Source: Acidovorax_G sp046289925
Lineage (GTDB): Bacteria > Pseudomonadota > Gammaproteobacteria > Burkholderiales > Burkholderiaceae_C
DNA: 14,322 nucleotides
Direction: 5' to 3'
Assembly (NCBI GenBank): GCA_046289925.1
Contig: JBKBUN010000081.1
Span: forward strand, 1-14,322
Program-made: the position numbers and the translations under genes
Notes under the pieces: model-generated
What the model was told of the DNA's origin: nothing
Database searches by the model: none
What the model saw: the letters and a program-made list of their open reading frames with translations, nothing else
Shown here: positions 6,994-14,322 of the stretch, one piece after another
How positions within the stretch are numbered: the stretch's first letter is position 1
Layout: each line of letters begins with the position of its first letter

Positions 6994-7859
6994 CGGGGCG
7001 GCTTGGCGTGTGGTTCATGGGCGTGCTTGCGCGCCTGCCGTTGCCCGTGCTGCGCGCACTGGGTTGGCTGATCGGCGAAGTGCTCTTCCTGCTGGCCGCG
7101 CCGCGCCGCCGTGTGACCTTGCGCAACCTGGCGCTGTGCTATCCGCAGGTGCCCGAGGCGCAGCGCCGCCGCTGGGCGCGCCAGAGCTTTGTCGCGTTCT
7201 GCCAGGCGTGGCTGGACCGCGGCTGGCTCTGGAAGGCGCCTGCCGAGGTGGTGCTGTCGCGGGTGAAGCTGCAGGGGGCTCTGCATGAGCTAGAAGGCAA
7301 TACGCCGACCATCATCTTTGCGCCGCATTTCTACGGCATGGACGCCGGCGGCTCGGCGCTCACGCTGCACACAGATCGGGCCTTCACCTCGATCTTTGCC
7401 ACCCAGCCCGACCCGGCGGTGGATGCCTGGATCCGCGCGGGCCGCCAGCGCTTTGGCAACGTGCGCATGCTCAACCGTGGCGATGGCGTCAAGCCCATCC
7501 TGAGTGGCCTGCGCCAGGGGGGGCTGCTGTACCTGCTGCCTGACATGGATTTTGGCCCGACGGATTCGCTGTTTGTGCCGTTTTACGGCCAGCAGGCGGC
7601 TACCGTCCCTTCGCTATCCCGATTTGCGCGGCTTGGACGGGCCAAGGTGATCACCATGGTCACGCGCATCACGCCCACCGGCTACCTTGCCGAGATCTCG
7701 CCCGCCTGGGCCGACTATCCGACCGACGACGTGGTGGCCGACACCGCGCGCATGAATGCCGAACTGCAGCGCGAGATCGATGTGGATCCGGGTCAGTACT
7801 ACTGGGTGCACAAGCGCTTCAAGACCCGTCCGGCCGGCGAACCCTCGCCCTACGCCTGA
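6990..7859 (+). CDS. Lipid A biosynthesis acyltransferase (LpxL/HtrB family), second of pair
   Basis: This 289-aa protein is a second, clearly diverged member of the same acyltransferase family. It has an N-terminal hydrophobic segment (about 8-37), the catalytic HX4D motif H113-FYGM-D118, the block LLPDMDFGP (182-190) and a C-terminal YYWVHKRFKTRP (270-281), close to the HtrB/LpxL consensus. Its ATG at 6990 overlaps the stop of the first acyltransferase by four bases, which fixes the start. Together the two genes could add both secondary acyl chains to lipid A. In some relatives I recall dapF following such a pair; here a repeat-bearing gap and an opposite-strand hydrolase follow. It probably ends the two-gene operon. 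Confidence 0.93.
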   Translation: MTGRLGVWFMGVLARLPLPVLRALGWLIGEVLFLLAAPRRRVTLRNLALCYPQVPEAQRRRWARQSFVAFCQAWLDRGWLWKAPAEVVLSRVKLQGALHELEGNTPTIIFAPHFYGMDAGGSALTLHTDRAFTSIFATQPDPAVDAWIRAGRQRFGNVRMLNRGDGVKPILSGLRQGGLLYLLPDMDFGPTDSLFVPFYGQQAATVPSLSRFARLGRAKVITMVTRITPTGYLAEISPAWADYPTDDVVADTARMNAELQREIDVDPGQYYWVHKRFKTRPAGEPSPYA

Positions 7860-7889
7860 AGCCGCGCTGCGCCCCTGTGCGGCGTGAGC

Positions 7890-8117
7890 AGAAACCGCAG
7901 TGGGATGCGCCCACCAGTGCCGTGATCGGCGCGCCAGGCCGGGCGAGACGACGCGGCGCACTCCTGTGCGCCAGAAGGCACAAGGCCGTATGCAGCGGCT
8001 GGCATGGTGCTGGCGGGCGCATAGCGCTTTCATCCAGAAGGTGAGCGTGCCCACCAGGCGCAACTTCAACCGACATCAGAACTTTTCAGTGCGAACAAGC
8101 GGTCCACTGCGGTTTCT
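7890..8117. repeat. Segment bounded by a 14-bp perfect inverted repeat
   Basis: agaaaccgcagtgg at 7890-7903 is the exact complement of ccactgcggtttct at 8104-8117. The match continues outward for about five more bases (tgagc / gctca) after a two-base offset. The enclosed 200 bp is non-coding. It could be a small non-autonomous insertion or a decayed duplication. No target-site duplication is obvious. Confidence 0.5.
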
Positions 8118-8134
8118 AGGCTCAAGCCGAATTG

Positions 8135-8182
8135 GCTGCTTGTGCTTGAAAATCAAGCACGAGCAGCTATCAAATTGATAGC
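8135..8182. repeat. Palindromic repeat cluster, possible bidirectional terminator
   Basis: A 15-bp stem (8135-8149 with 8153-8167, one mismatch, three-base loop aaa) overlaps a second palindrome gctatcaaattgatagc at 8166-8182, which is perfect around its centre. It begins one base after the hydrolase stop codon on the minus strand and lies about 275 bp after the acyltransferase stop on the plus strand. From memory, similar gctatcaa-type palindromes recur in intergenic regions of Comamonadaceae; I could not check this. Confidence 0.7.
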
Positions 8183-8183
8183 T

Positions 8184-9092
8184 TTACAGGCCTTGGAGAA
8201 ATCGGCCGATCTCGTACGCAATGCGCGCGGGCTGTTCGTGCACGATCCAGTGCGAGGCGCCGGGCACCGGGCGCACTTGCAACTGCGGGATCCAGTTGTC
8301 CAGGCCTTGCAGCAGCCCGGGCCGAAGCGCCGGGTCGTCCATGCCCCAGACCACCAGCGTTGGCACCTGCACGGTGAGCATGCTGTCCGGCAGGCTCACG
8401 GCCTGGGCGGCCGGGTCGCCGTCGCGCGGCGGGCGCAGCGGGCTGGCGCGGTAGTAGTGGCAGGGGCCGGTCAGGCCCTGCTGCCATACGGTGCGGTACT
8501 GCGCGCGCATCGCCGGGGTCAGCCAGGCCGGGGGCTCGCCTGCCGGGTTGTCGAAAAAGCCGAACAGCCGCCGGAAGTCGTTCTCTGCCAGCAGGGCTTC
8601 GGCGTCTGGGCGACAAAGAAAATGCATGTACTGGCTGGCTGCCTGCTGCGCTGGGTCGGATTGCAGTTCGCGCAAAAACGTGCCTGGATGCGGAGAGTTG
8701 ACGATGGTCAGGCGTGCCATGCGCGCAGGCTGCTGGTTGGCGAAGTTCCAGGCCACGGCGCCGCCCCAGTCGTGTGCCACCAGGCAGGCCAGCGGTTGCT
8801 GGGGGCTCAGCGCATCGCTCAGGGCGGCCAGGTCTTGCACCAGGTGCTTGGCGCGGTAGGCCTCCACCGCCGTGGGCTTGGACGAGGGGCCAAAACCCCG
8901 CAGGTAGGGGGCCACGCAGTAGTAGCCGCCGTGCTCAGGGCGCGCGAAGTGCAGCAGCAGTTCGTCCCAGATGAACGCGCCTTCCGGGAAGCCGTGGAGG
9001 AACAGCATCACAGGCCGACCGGGCAGGCCCGCGGTGCGGCAGGCCAGGTCGATGCCGTGGGGCAGGGGGACAACGCGCTCTTCAATGGTCAC
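8184..9092 (-). CDS. Alpha/beta hydrolase, epoxide hydrolase / dehalogenase-like
   Basis: This is a 302-aa cytosolic alpha/beta-fold hydrolase. The oxyanion motif HGFPE is at 33-37. The nucleophile elbow is AHDWGG with Asp108, not Ser, so it belongs to the epoxide hydrolase / haloalkane or fluoroacetate dehalogenase branch. The catalytic histidine is likely H281 (GASHW) and the acid D252 or D253 (WGMDDP). Cap-domain tyrosines (Y155, Y213, Y214) would suit epoxide opening. The substrate is unknown. The start is GTG at 9092, about eight bases after a GGAG. It lies 40 bp after engB on the same strand and is probably co-transcribed with it, without an obvious functional link. Its stop sits directly beside the palindromic cluster. 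Confidence 0.88.
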   Translation of the reverse strand: MTIEERVVPLPHGIDLACRTAGLPGRPVMLFLHGFPEGAFIWDELLLHFARPEHGGYYCVAPYLRGFGPSSKPTAVEAYRAKHLVQDLAALSDALSPQQPLACLVAHDWGGAVAWNFANQQPARMARLTIVNSPHPGTFLRELQSDPAQQAASQYMHFLCRPDAEALLAENDFRRLFGFFDNPAGEPPAWLTPAMRAQYRTVWQQGLTGPCHYYRASPLRPPRDGDPAAQAVSLPDSMLTVQVPTLVVWGMDDPALRPGLLQGLDNWIPQLQVRPVPGASHWIVHEQPARIAYEIGRFLQGL

Positions 9093-9132
9093 GGGGCACT
9101 CCAGTGTGCGGCCCGATGCGCGGAGGCGCCGG

Positions 9133-9885
9133 TCAGCCGCGGGCTTCGGGGGGTGACGCGTCGGCAGCGGGGGGCTCTGGTGAATCGCCGCCTGCGGACT
9201 CTGCCGTGGCCGGCAGCACCGGGTGCGACCACTGCCACAGCAGTTGCGCCACGTCTTCCACGCCCTGCTTCTTCAGGGCCGAGAACATCTTCACCTCGCC
9301 TCCGCCGGCTTGCAGTCGCGTAATCGACAGCACCTTGGCCTGCTCCGAGCGCGTGAGTTTGTCGGCCTTGGTGAGCAGCACCAGGAACTTGAGCCCCTGC
9401 TCCACGCGGGGGCGGATGACCTCGAGCAGGGCCTCGTCCAGCTCGGTCAGGCCCAGGCGGGGGTCGCACAGCAGCACGATGCCCGTCAGGCTTTCGCGGC
9501 TGACGAGGTAATTCACCATCACCTGTTGCCAGCGCTGCTTGTCGGTGCGCGACACGGCCGCGTAGCCGTAGCCCGGCAGGTCGGCCAGCACCGCGTCGGT
9601 CACGCCCTGCTTGCCCAGCGAGAACAGGTTGATGTGCTGGGTGCGCCCTGGCTTCTTGGAGGCAAAGGCGAGCTGCTTTTGCTGGGTGAGTGTGTTGATG
9701 CAGGTGGATTTGCCCGCGTTGGAGCGGCCCACGAACGCGATCTCTGGCACCGTGATGCGCGGCAGATGGTGCAGTTGGGCCGCGGTGGTCAGAAAGCGCG
9801 CCGTGTGCATCCAGCCGAGGGCCGTGGGGCCCGAGGGCGCAGAAGGAAGCGCGCCGGCGGCCGCCCAGCTGGGGGGCGTGGTCAT
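9133..9885 (-). CDS. engB: Ribosome biogenesis GTP-binding protein EngB (YihA/YsxC)
   Basis: This 250-aa TRAFAC-class GTPase is needed for late assembly of the 50S ribosomal subunit. The G motifs are in order: G1 GRSNAGKS (53-60), G2 threonine in GRTQ (80-83), G3 DLPG (102-105), G4 TKAD (172-175) and G5 FSA (201-203). It is longer than the usual 200-220 aa because of an N-terminal extension of about 25 residues and a low-complexity Pro/Ala/Glu tail (about 226-250). The ATG at 9885 lacks a good Shine-Dalgarno. Met26 (9810) is an alternative, but the GW just before it belongs to a stretch I recall as conserved in relatives, favouring 9885. It is divergent from cytochrome c4. Confidence 0.95.
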   Translation of the reverse strand: MTTPPSWAAAGALPSAPSGPTALGWMHTARFLTTAAQLHHLPRITVPEIAFVGRSNAGKSTCINTLTQQKQLAFASKKPGRTQHINLFSLGKQGVTDAVLADLPGYGYAAVSRTDKQRWQQVMVNYLVSRESLTGIVLLCDPRLGLTELDEALLEVIRPRVEQGLKFLVLLTKADKLTRSEQAKVLSITRLQAGGGEVKMFSALKKQGVEDVAQLLWQWSHPVLPATAESAGGDSPEPPAADASPPEARG

Positions 9886-9891
9886 GGGGAA

Positions 9892-9921
9892 TTGGGTGCA
9901 GAGGGAGCGTCATTGTAGAAT
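9892..9921 (+). promoter_or_regulatory. Candidate sigma70-type promoter for cytochrome c4
   Basis: TTGGGT at 9892-9897 and TAGAAT at 9916-9921 are separated by 18 bases and lie 35 bp before the cytochrome c4 ATG. The -10 box is good and the -35 box is weaker. The 71-bp spacer between the divergent engB and cytochrome genes must carry promoters for both. Confidence 0.45.
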
Positions 9922-9956
9922 CACGAGGTTTTGCGCACCTCAACCTGACCCACGAT

Positions 9957-10586
9957 ATGAAGTTGCTCGCCCCTTTGCTGATGGCTGCCGCGCTGGCAGC
10001 GCCCGCTTTCCCGGCTTTCTCCGCAGGTGCGGCGTCCACCACGGCCAAGCCCGACCTGGCCAAGGGCGAGGCAGCCTACACCGCCGTGTGCGCGGCCTGT
10101 CACGGCGCTGATGGCAATTCCTCCATCGTGGCCAACCCCAAGCTCGCGGCCCAGCACCCCGAGTACTTGGTCAAGCAGCTGCAGGAATTCAAGTCCGGCA
10201 AGCGCAACAACGCGATCATGAAGGGCTTTGCCTCCGGTCTGACGGACGACGACATGCGCAACATTTCGTACTGGCTGGCTTCCAAGCAAGCCAAGCCGGG
10301 ATTTGCCAAGGACAAAGCCCTGGTGTCGCTGGGTGAGCGCATTTACCGCGGTGGCATCGCAGACCGCCAGATTGCCGCCTGTGCAGGCTGCCACAGCCCC
10401 AACGGTGCGGGCATTCCGGTGCAGTTCCCACGCCTGGCCGGCCAGCACGCCGACTACACCGAAGCCCAGCTCAAGATGTTCCGCGATGGCAGCCGCGGCA
10501 ACAGTCTGCAGATGGCGCAAGTGGCGGCCAAGCTGAACGACCGCGAGATCAAGGCCGTTTCCGACTACATCGCCGGCCTGCGCTGA
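9957..10586 (+). CDS. Diheme cytochrome c4
   Basis: This 209-aa periplasmic electron carrier has a signal peptide (MKLL followed by a hydrophobic core, likely cleaved near residue 23). Two tandem cytochrome c domains follow, with heme-attachment motifs CAACH (45-49) and CAGCH (142-146). Likely axial methionines are M88 in RNNAIMKGF and M186 in NSLQMAQ. The length and two-domain layout match cytochrome c4, which feeds electrons to terminal oxidases. No clear Shine-Dalgarno precedes ATG 9957. It is divergent from engB and followed by a strong terminator, then by the genes that attach its hemes. The engB / c4 / resB order is a known betaproteobacterial neighbourhood. Confidence 0.95.
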   Translation: MKLLAPLLMAAALAAPAFPAFSAGAASTTAKPDLAKGEAAYTAVCAACHGADGNSSIVANPKLAAQHPEYLVKQLQEFKSGKRNNAIMKGFASGLTDDDMRNISYWLASKQAKPGFAKDKALVSLGERIYRGGIADRQIAACAGCHSPNGAGIPVQFPRLAGQHADYTEAQLKMFRDGSRGNSLQMAQVAAKLNDREIKAVSDYIAGLR

Positions 10587-10656
10587 GCGGCCCTTGCCGC
10601 GACGGAGACCCGGGAGGCACTCCGCACGGAACCAACCGCCAATAATCATTCCTAAC

Positions 10657-10692
10657 GGGCGGGTCCATCGAAACGATGGTCCCGCCCTTTTT
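10657..10692 (+). terminator. Rho-independent terminator after cytochrome c4
   Basis: A 14-bp stem with one mismatch (10657-10670 with 10674-10687), the three-base loop aaa and a following T-run (10688-10692) make a textbook intrinsic terminator 71 bp after the cytochrome c4 stop and 31 bp before resB. It should separate abundant cytochrome c4 mRNA from the assembly genes, so resB must be expressed by read-through or by its own promoter. Confidence 0.9.
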
Positions 10693-10723
10693 CTTGCTCG
10701 CTTGAGAGCCCTTTCTTTTTGTC

Positions 10724-12868
10724 ATGTCCGACTCCACCCAAGGCGTTCGTATCCAGTCTGGCTCCCAGGCCCTGCGCTCGGGGATCGAGCTGTTGTCCTC
10801 GATGCGCTTCGCGATCTCGCTGCTGACCGTGATCTGCATTGCTTCGGTGATCGGCACCGTCCTCAAGCAGCACGAACCCGCGGTCAACTACGTCAACCAG
10901 TTCGGGCCGTTCTGGGCCGAGTTGTTTGGCGCACTGCACCTCAATGCCGTGTACAGCGCCTGGTGGTTCCTGCTGATCCTCGCCTTCTTGGTGATCAGCA
11001 CCTCTCTGTGCATTGCGCGCAACACGCCCAAGATCCTGGCCGATCTGCGTGCCTACAAGGAAAACATCCGCGAGCAGAGTCTCAAGGCCTTTCACCACAA
11101 GGCCGAGTCGGATCTGAACGAAACACCCGAGGCTGCGGCACGGCGCATTGGCGGTTTGCTGGCGTCGGGCGGATGGAAGGTGCGCTTGCAGCAGCGCGAT
11201 ACCGCGGCGGGGCCTGGCACGGGCTGGATGGTGGCGGCCAAGGCCGGTGCGGCCAACAAGCTCGGCTACATCGCCGCGCACAGCGCCATCGTGCTGGTGT
11301 GCGTGGGCGGACTGCTCGACGGCGACCTGATCGTGCGCGCCCAGATGTGGTGGGGTGGCAAGCAACCCTACAACGGCGGCGGTCTGATTGCCGACGTGCC
11401 CGCGCAGCACCGCCTGTCGGAGCGCAATCCGACCTTCCGTGGCAACCTGTTGGTGGCCGAAGGCACGCAGTCGGGCACGGCCATCCTCAATCAGTCGGAT
11501 GGCATCTTGCTGCAAGAGCTGCCGTTTTCCATCGAGCTCAAGAAGTTCATCGTGGAGCACTATCCCACGGGCATGCCCAAGCTCTTTGCCAGCGAAATCA
11601 TCATCCACGACCGCCACACGGGCGAGAAGATTCCCGCGCGCGTGGAGGTGAACCACCCGGCTAGCCACCGCGGCATCGAGATCTACCAGTCGAGCTTTGA
11701 CGACGGCGGCTCTGTGCTCAAGCTGCGGGCGGTACCCATGAAAACCGGTGGCAAGGGTTTTGAAGTCGAGGGCACCGTCGGTGGATCCACGCAGCTCACC
11801 AACGGGCTGGGCGATCAGACGCTCACGCTCGAATTCACCGGCCTGCGCACCATCAACGTCGAGAACTTCGCCGATGTGCGCGGTCCGTCGGCCACCGACG
11901 TGCGCTCGGTCGACCTGCGCAGCTCGGTGGAAGCCCGCCTGGGCGCCGCCAACAAAACCGTGACCAAGAAGGCGCTGCGCAACGTGGGCCCGAGCGTCAC
12001 CTACAAGCTGCGCGACCCCGCCGGGCAAGCCCGCGAATACCACAACTACATGTTGCCGGTGGACATGGGCGATGGCGTGCCCGTGTTCCTGCTCGGCGTG
12101 CGTGAGACGCCCTCCGAGCCCTTCCGCTACCTGCGCATTCCGGCGGACGAACAGGCCAGCAAAGAGGGCTTCCTGCGCCTGCGCGAGGCCTTGTTGGACC
12201 CGGCGGCACGCGAGCAGGCCGTGCGCCGCTATGTGCGCCGGGCCATTGAAGCCGACCGGCCTGACCTGTCGGAGCCGCTGTTCCAGTCGGCGCTGCGTGC
12301 GCTCACGCTGTTTGCCGTGGGCTCAGGCGACGGACAGGGCGCGCCGGGCGGCTTGCAGGCGATTTCCGACTTCATGGAAGCCAATGTGCCGGCCCAAGAG
12401 CGCTCGCGTGCTGGCGAGGTGCTGGTGCGCATCCTCAACGGTTCGCTGTTCGAACTGGTGCAGCTCACGCGCGAGCGGGCCGGCCTGGCACCGCTGGAGC
12501 AGACCGACCAGACGCGCGCGTTCATGACCCAGGCCGTACTGTCGCTCAGCGATGTGCATGCCTATCCCGCGCCCGTGGCGTTTGAGTTGCGCGACTTCAC
12601 CCAGGTGCAGGCCAGCGTGTTCCAGGTGGCTCGCGCGCCTGGAAAGAACATCGTATATCTGGGGTGTTTCTTGCTGATCGTCGGCATTTTTGCCATGCTC
12701 TATGTGCGTGAACGTCGCGTCTGGGTGTGGCTGTCCCCCCAAGGAACGCAGGCGCACGCCACCATGGCCCTTTCCACCAACCGCAAGACCCTGGACGGCG
12801 ATCAGGAGTTTGTACGGCTTGCGGACAAACTGATCGGGGCCACCCCCCAACGAGGCAGCAACGCATGA
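10724..12868 (+). CDS. resB: Cytochrome c biogenesis protein ResB (Ccs1), System II
   Basis: This 714-aa inner-membrane protein is one half of the System II cytochrome c synthase, which passes heme to the periplasm and to apocytochromes. TM segments lie at about residues 28-47, 80-98, 180-198 and 642-661, with a large periplasmic domain between the third and fourth, as in the ResB family. A histidine in TM3 (H186, AAHSAIV) matches the conserved intramembrane histidine expected to hold heme. It is longer than Bacillus ResB, which I recall as usual for betaproteobacteria. The start ATG 10724 has no strong Shine-Dalgarno and follows the cytochrome c4 terminator closely. The stop overlaps the next gene by ATGA, so the two subunits are translationally coupled. 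Confidence 0.95.
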   Translation: MSDSTQGVRIQSGSQALRSGIELLSSMRFAISLLTVICIASVIGTVLKQHEPAVNYVNQFGPFWAELFGALHLNAVYSAWWFLLILAFLVISTSLCIARNTPKILADLRAYKENIREQSLKAFHHKAESDLNETPEAAARRIGGLLASGGWKVRLQQRDTAAGPGTGWMVAAKAGAANKLGYIAAHSAIVLVCVGGLLDGDLIVRAQMWWGGKQPYNGGGLIADVPAQHRLSERNPTFRGNLLVAEGTQSGTAILNQSDGILLQELPFSIELKKFIVEHYPTGMPKLFASEIIIHDRHTGEKIPARVEVNHPASHRGIEIYQSSFDDGGSVLKLRAVPMKTGGKGFEVEGTVGGSTQLTNGLGDQTLTLEFTGLRTINVENFADVRGPSATDVRSVDLRSSVEARLGAANKTVTKKALRNVGPSVTYKLRDPAGQAREYHNYMLPVDMGDGVPVFLLGVRETPSEPFRYLRIPADEQASKEGFLRLREALLDPAAREQAVRRYVRRAIEADRPDLSEPLFQSALRALTLFAVGSGDGQGAPGGLQAISDFMEANVPAQERSRAGEVLVRILNGSLFELVQLTRERAGLAPLEQTDQTRAFMTQAVLSLSDVHAYPAPVAFELRDFTQVQASVFQVARAPGKNIVYLGCFLLIVGIFAMLYVRERRVWVWLSPQGTQAHATMALSTNRKTLDGDQEFVRLADKLIGATPQRGSNA

Positions 12869-14199
12869 ACACCGCCACCCAGACTCTTTCGCTCAACGAG
12901 GGCTACTTCGCGCGGCGCAGTGCCACCGACTGGCTGTTTGCCTTGGCCGTGCTGCTGGGCGGTGGCTTTGCGCTGCAGCGCTACGGCGTGCACATGGACG
13001 TGTACGAGAAGTCCATTCTTGTCGGCTCCGTCCCCACCCTGATCTGGCTGGGCTGGTTCTGGCGGCCGCTGCGCATGCTGATGGCCGTGGTCGCGGCGTG
13101 CTCACTGGGCGCCATCGGCCTGTACCAGCAGGACGGCGCAGGCCAGCTGGCGCGTGCCGACAGCGTGTTCCTGCTCAAGTACTTCTTGTCCAGCCAGTCG
13201 GCCATCCTGTGGATGAGCATGCTGTTTTTCATGAGCACCGTGTTCTACTGGGTTGGCATCTTCTCGCGCCGCGATGGCCAGACCATGGGTTCTCTGGGCG
13301 CACGCATCGCGTGGGTGGCCACCGCCATGGCACTGATCGGCACCATGGTGCGCTGGTACGAAAGCTACCTGATCGGCCCGGACATTGGCCATATTCCGGT
13401 GAGCAACCTGTACGAGGTGTTCGTGCTGTTTTGCTGGATGACGGCGCTGTTCTACCTGTACTACGAAGAGCAGTACGCCACCCGCGCGCTGGGCGGCTTT
13501 GTGATGCTGGTGGTGAGCGCGGCCGTGGGCTTTCTGCTCTGGTACACCGTGGTGCGTGAAGCCCACGAAATCCAGCCGCTGGTCCCCGCCCTCAAGAGCT
13601 GGTGGATGAAGCTGCACGTGCCCGCCAACTTCATTGGCTACGGCACGTTCGCGCTCGCCGCCATGGTGGCGTTTGCCTACCTGATCAAGCTACAGGCCAG
13701 CGAAACGCGCTGGTACAAGCTCGCGCCACTGTGGCTGCTGGGCGTGGTGCTGTGTTTCGAGCCCATCGTCTTCCGCCAGGGCGCAGGCGAAGCGCGCAGC
13801 GACTACTGGATGGTGTACTTCGGCGTGTCCGCACTCATCGTGGCGGGCATTCTGCTGGGCCGCAAGCGCATCGCCGCACGTCTGCCCTCGTTCGAGATCC
13901 TCGACGACGTGATGTACAAGTCCATCGCCGTGGGGTTCGCATTCTTCACCATCGCCACGGTGCTGGGCGCGCTTTGGGCGGCTGAGGCCTGGGGTGGCTA
14001 CTGGAGCTGGGACCCGAAGGAGACCTGGGCGCTGATTGTGTGGCTGAACTACGCGGCCTGGCTGCACATGCGCCTCATGAAAGGCCTGCGCGGCGCGATT
14101 TCGGCATGGTGGGCGCTGGTGGGCCTGGCGGTCACCACCTTCGCCTTCCTGGGCGTGAACATGTTCCTGAGCGGTCTGCACAGCTACGGCTCGCTTTGA
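12865..14199 (+). CDS. ccsB: Cytochrome c synthase subunit CcsA-type (annotated ccsB), System II
   Basis: This 444-aa polytopic membrane protein is the partner of ResB in heme export and thioether attachment to CxxCH motifs. The tryptophan-rich WWD heme-handling signature lies at about 371-388 (AWGGYWSWDPKETW). Conserved histidines include H176 (GHIPVSNLYE), H251 (KLHVPANFIGY) and H439 (GLHSYG), fitting the P-His and TM-His sites of the family. Many hydrophobic segments span the whole protein. The frame is open upstream to 12727 inside resB, but ATG 12865, overlapping the resB stop by four bases, gives the family-like N-terminus. Naming varies: this subunit is CcsA in Bordetella work and CcsB in other annotation schemes. 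It serves cytochrome c4 and probably the heme-bearing cyclase in this window. Confidence 0.95.
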   Translation: MNTATQTLSLNEGYFARRSATDWLFALAVLLGGGFALQRYGVHMDVYEKSILVGSVPTLIWLGWFWRPLRMLMAVVAACSLGAIGLYQQDGAGQLARADSVFLLKYFLSSQSAILWMSMLFFMSTVFYWVGIFSRRDGQTMGSLGARIAWVATAMALIGTMVRWYESYLIGPDIGHIPVSNLYEVFVLFCWMTALFYLYYEEQYATRALGGFVMLVVSAAVGFLLWYTVVREAHEIQPLVPALKSWWMKLHVPANFIGYGTFALAAMVAFAYLIKLQASETRWYKLAPLWLLGVVLCFEPIVFRQGAGEARSDYWMVYFGVSALIVAGILLGRKRIAARLPSFEILDDVMYKSIAVGFAFFTIATVLGALWAAEAWGGYWSWDPKETWALIVWLNYAAWLHMRLMKGLRGAISAWWALVGLAVTTFAFLGVNMFLSGLHSYGSL

Positions 14200-14322
14200 C
14201 GACGCGTTGGCTGGCGCTCCGAGCGCTCGCCGCGGCCCCATGCTTGGGCTCTTCGTCATTTCGTGTGGAACCCAACAGTCACAATGACTCCTGGTCGTCG
14301 AGCCCGGTGGGCATGTGTGCAG
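14200..14322. other. 3' edge of window, no supported gene
   Basis: There is a compact palindrome (gcgctc 14214-14219, gagcgc 14221-14226) just after the ccsB stop. A frame opening at ATG 14284 stays open for 13 codons to the edge, but it has no Shine-Dalgarno or recognisable residues, so I do not call it a gene. Confidence 0.4.

Larger units (their letters stand above)
7860..8183. other. Intergenic gap between convergent genes, no gene seen
   Basis: This 324-bp gap contains no convincing coding sequence. It holds a perfect 7-bp hairpin with a four-base loop (ggcgcac 7955-7961, gtgcgcc 7966-7972), a 14-bp inverted repeat enclosing about 200 bp, and a palindromic cluster at its right end. The last two are listed separately. 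A hypothetical minus-strand frame crosses it but also runs into the acyltransferase gene and resembles nothing I know. Confidence 0.5.

Noticed and set aside
7614..8069. Minus-strand frame of 151 aa across the gap after the second acyltransferase
   Set aside because: Half of it is antisense to the acyltransferase and the rest has no recognisable domain or ribosome site.
10652..12043. Minus-strand frame of 463 aa opposite resB
   Set aside because: It is the antisense shadow of resB and runs through the cytochrome c4 terminator.
14284..14322. Possible start of another gene at the right edge
   Set aside because: There are only 13 codons before the edge, no ribosome site and no recognisable residues.

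Overview
The window looks like an ordinary chromosomal stretch from a GC-rich betaproteobacterium of the order Burkholderiales, most likely family Comamonadaceae (Acidovorax-like). This rests on the high GC content, the protein flavours, and the gene order engB / diheme cytochrome c4 / resB / ccs cytochrome-c synthase, which I know as a betaproteobacterial arrangement. The assignment is from memory, not from a search.

Layout. (1) Positions 1-2035 hold a PAS-PAS-GGDEF diguanylate cyclase (500-1819, +) between two copies of a palindromic repeat. The left copy is cut by the window edge (1-85). The right copy is a complete 167-bp element (1869-2035) with 21-bp terminal inverted repeats. (2) A bifunctional NMN adenylyltransferase/Nudix hydrolase (1982-3061, -) ends inside the right repeat, which supplies its last 17 codons and stop. 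(3) Divergent from it is a second diguanylate cyclase (3244-4485, +). It is membrane anchored and has a periplasmic DUF3365-type sensor with a CxxCH heme site. (4) A 342-bp gap holds hairpins and a 13-codon relic of a second metK 3' end, then comes intact metK (4828-6009, -). (5) Divergent from metK are two overlapping late acyltransferases of lipid A type (6142-6993 and 6990-7859, +). (6) A 324-bp gap with inverted repeats and a palindromic repeat cluster follows. (7) An alpha/beta hydrolase (8184-9092, -) and the ribosome-assembly GTPase EngB (9133-9885, -) share a strand. (8) Divergent from engB are a diheme cytochrome c4 (9957-10586, +) with a strong intrinsic terminator, then the overlapping System II cytochrome-c maturation pair resB (10724-12868) and ccsB/ccsA (12865-14199). 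The last 123 bp hold no gene I can support.

How the genes fit together. ResB and the CcsA-type protein export heme and attach it to CxxCH motifs in the periplasm. Two clients are visible in this window: cytochrome c4 and, by inference, the heme-binding sensor of the second diguanylate cyclase. The two cyclases would feed the c-di-GMP pool from a cytosolic PAS input and a periplasmic redox or ligand input. The other genes are housekeeping (SAM synthesis, NAD metabolism, lipid A acylation, ribosome assembly). I see no phage, CRISPR, toxin-antitoxin or defence system. The unusual points are genome-evolution scars: the repeat-derived C-terminus of the Nudix protein, the metK tail relic with purely synonymous divergence, and the palindromic elements.
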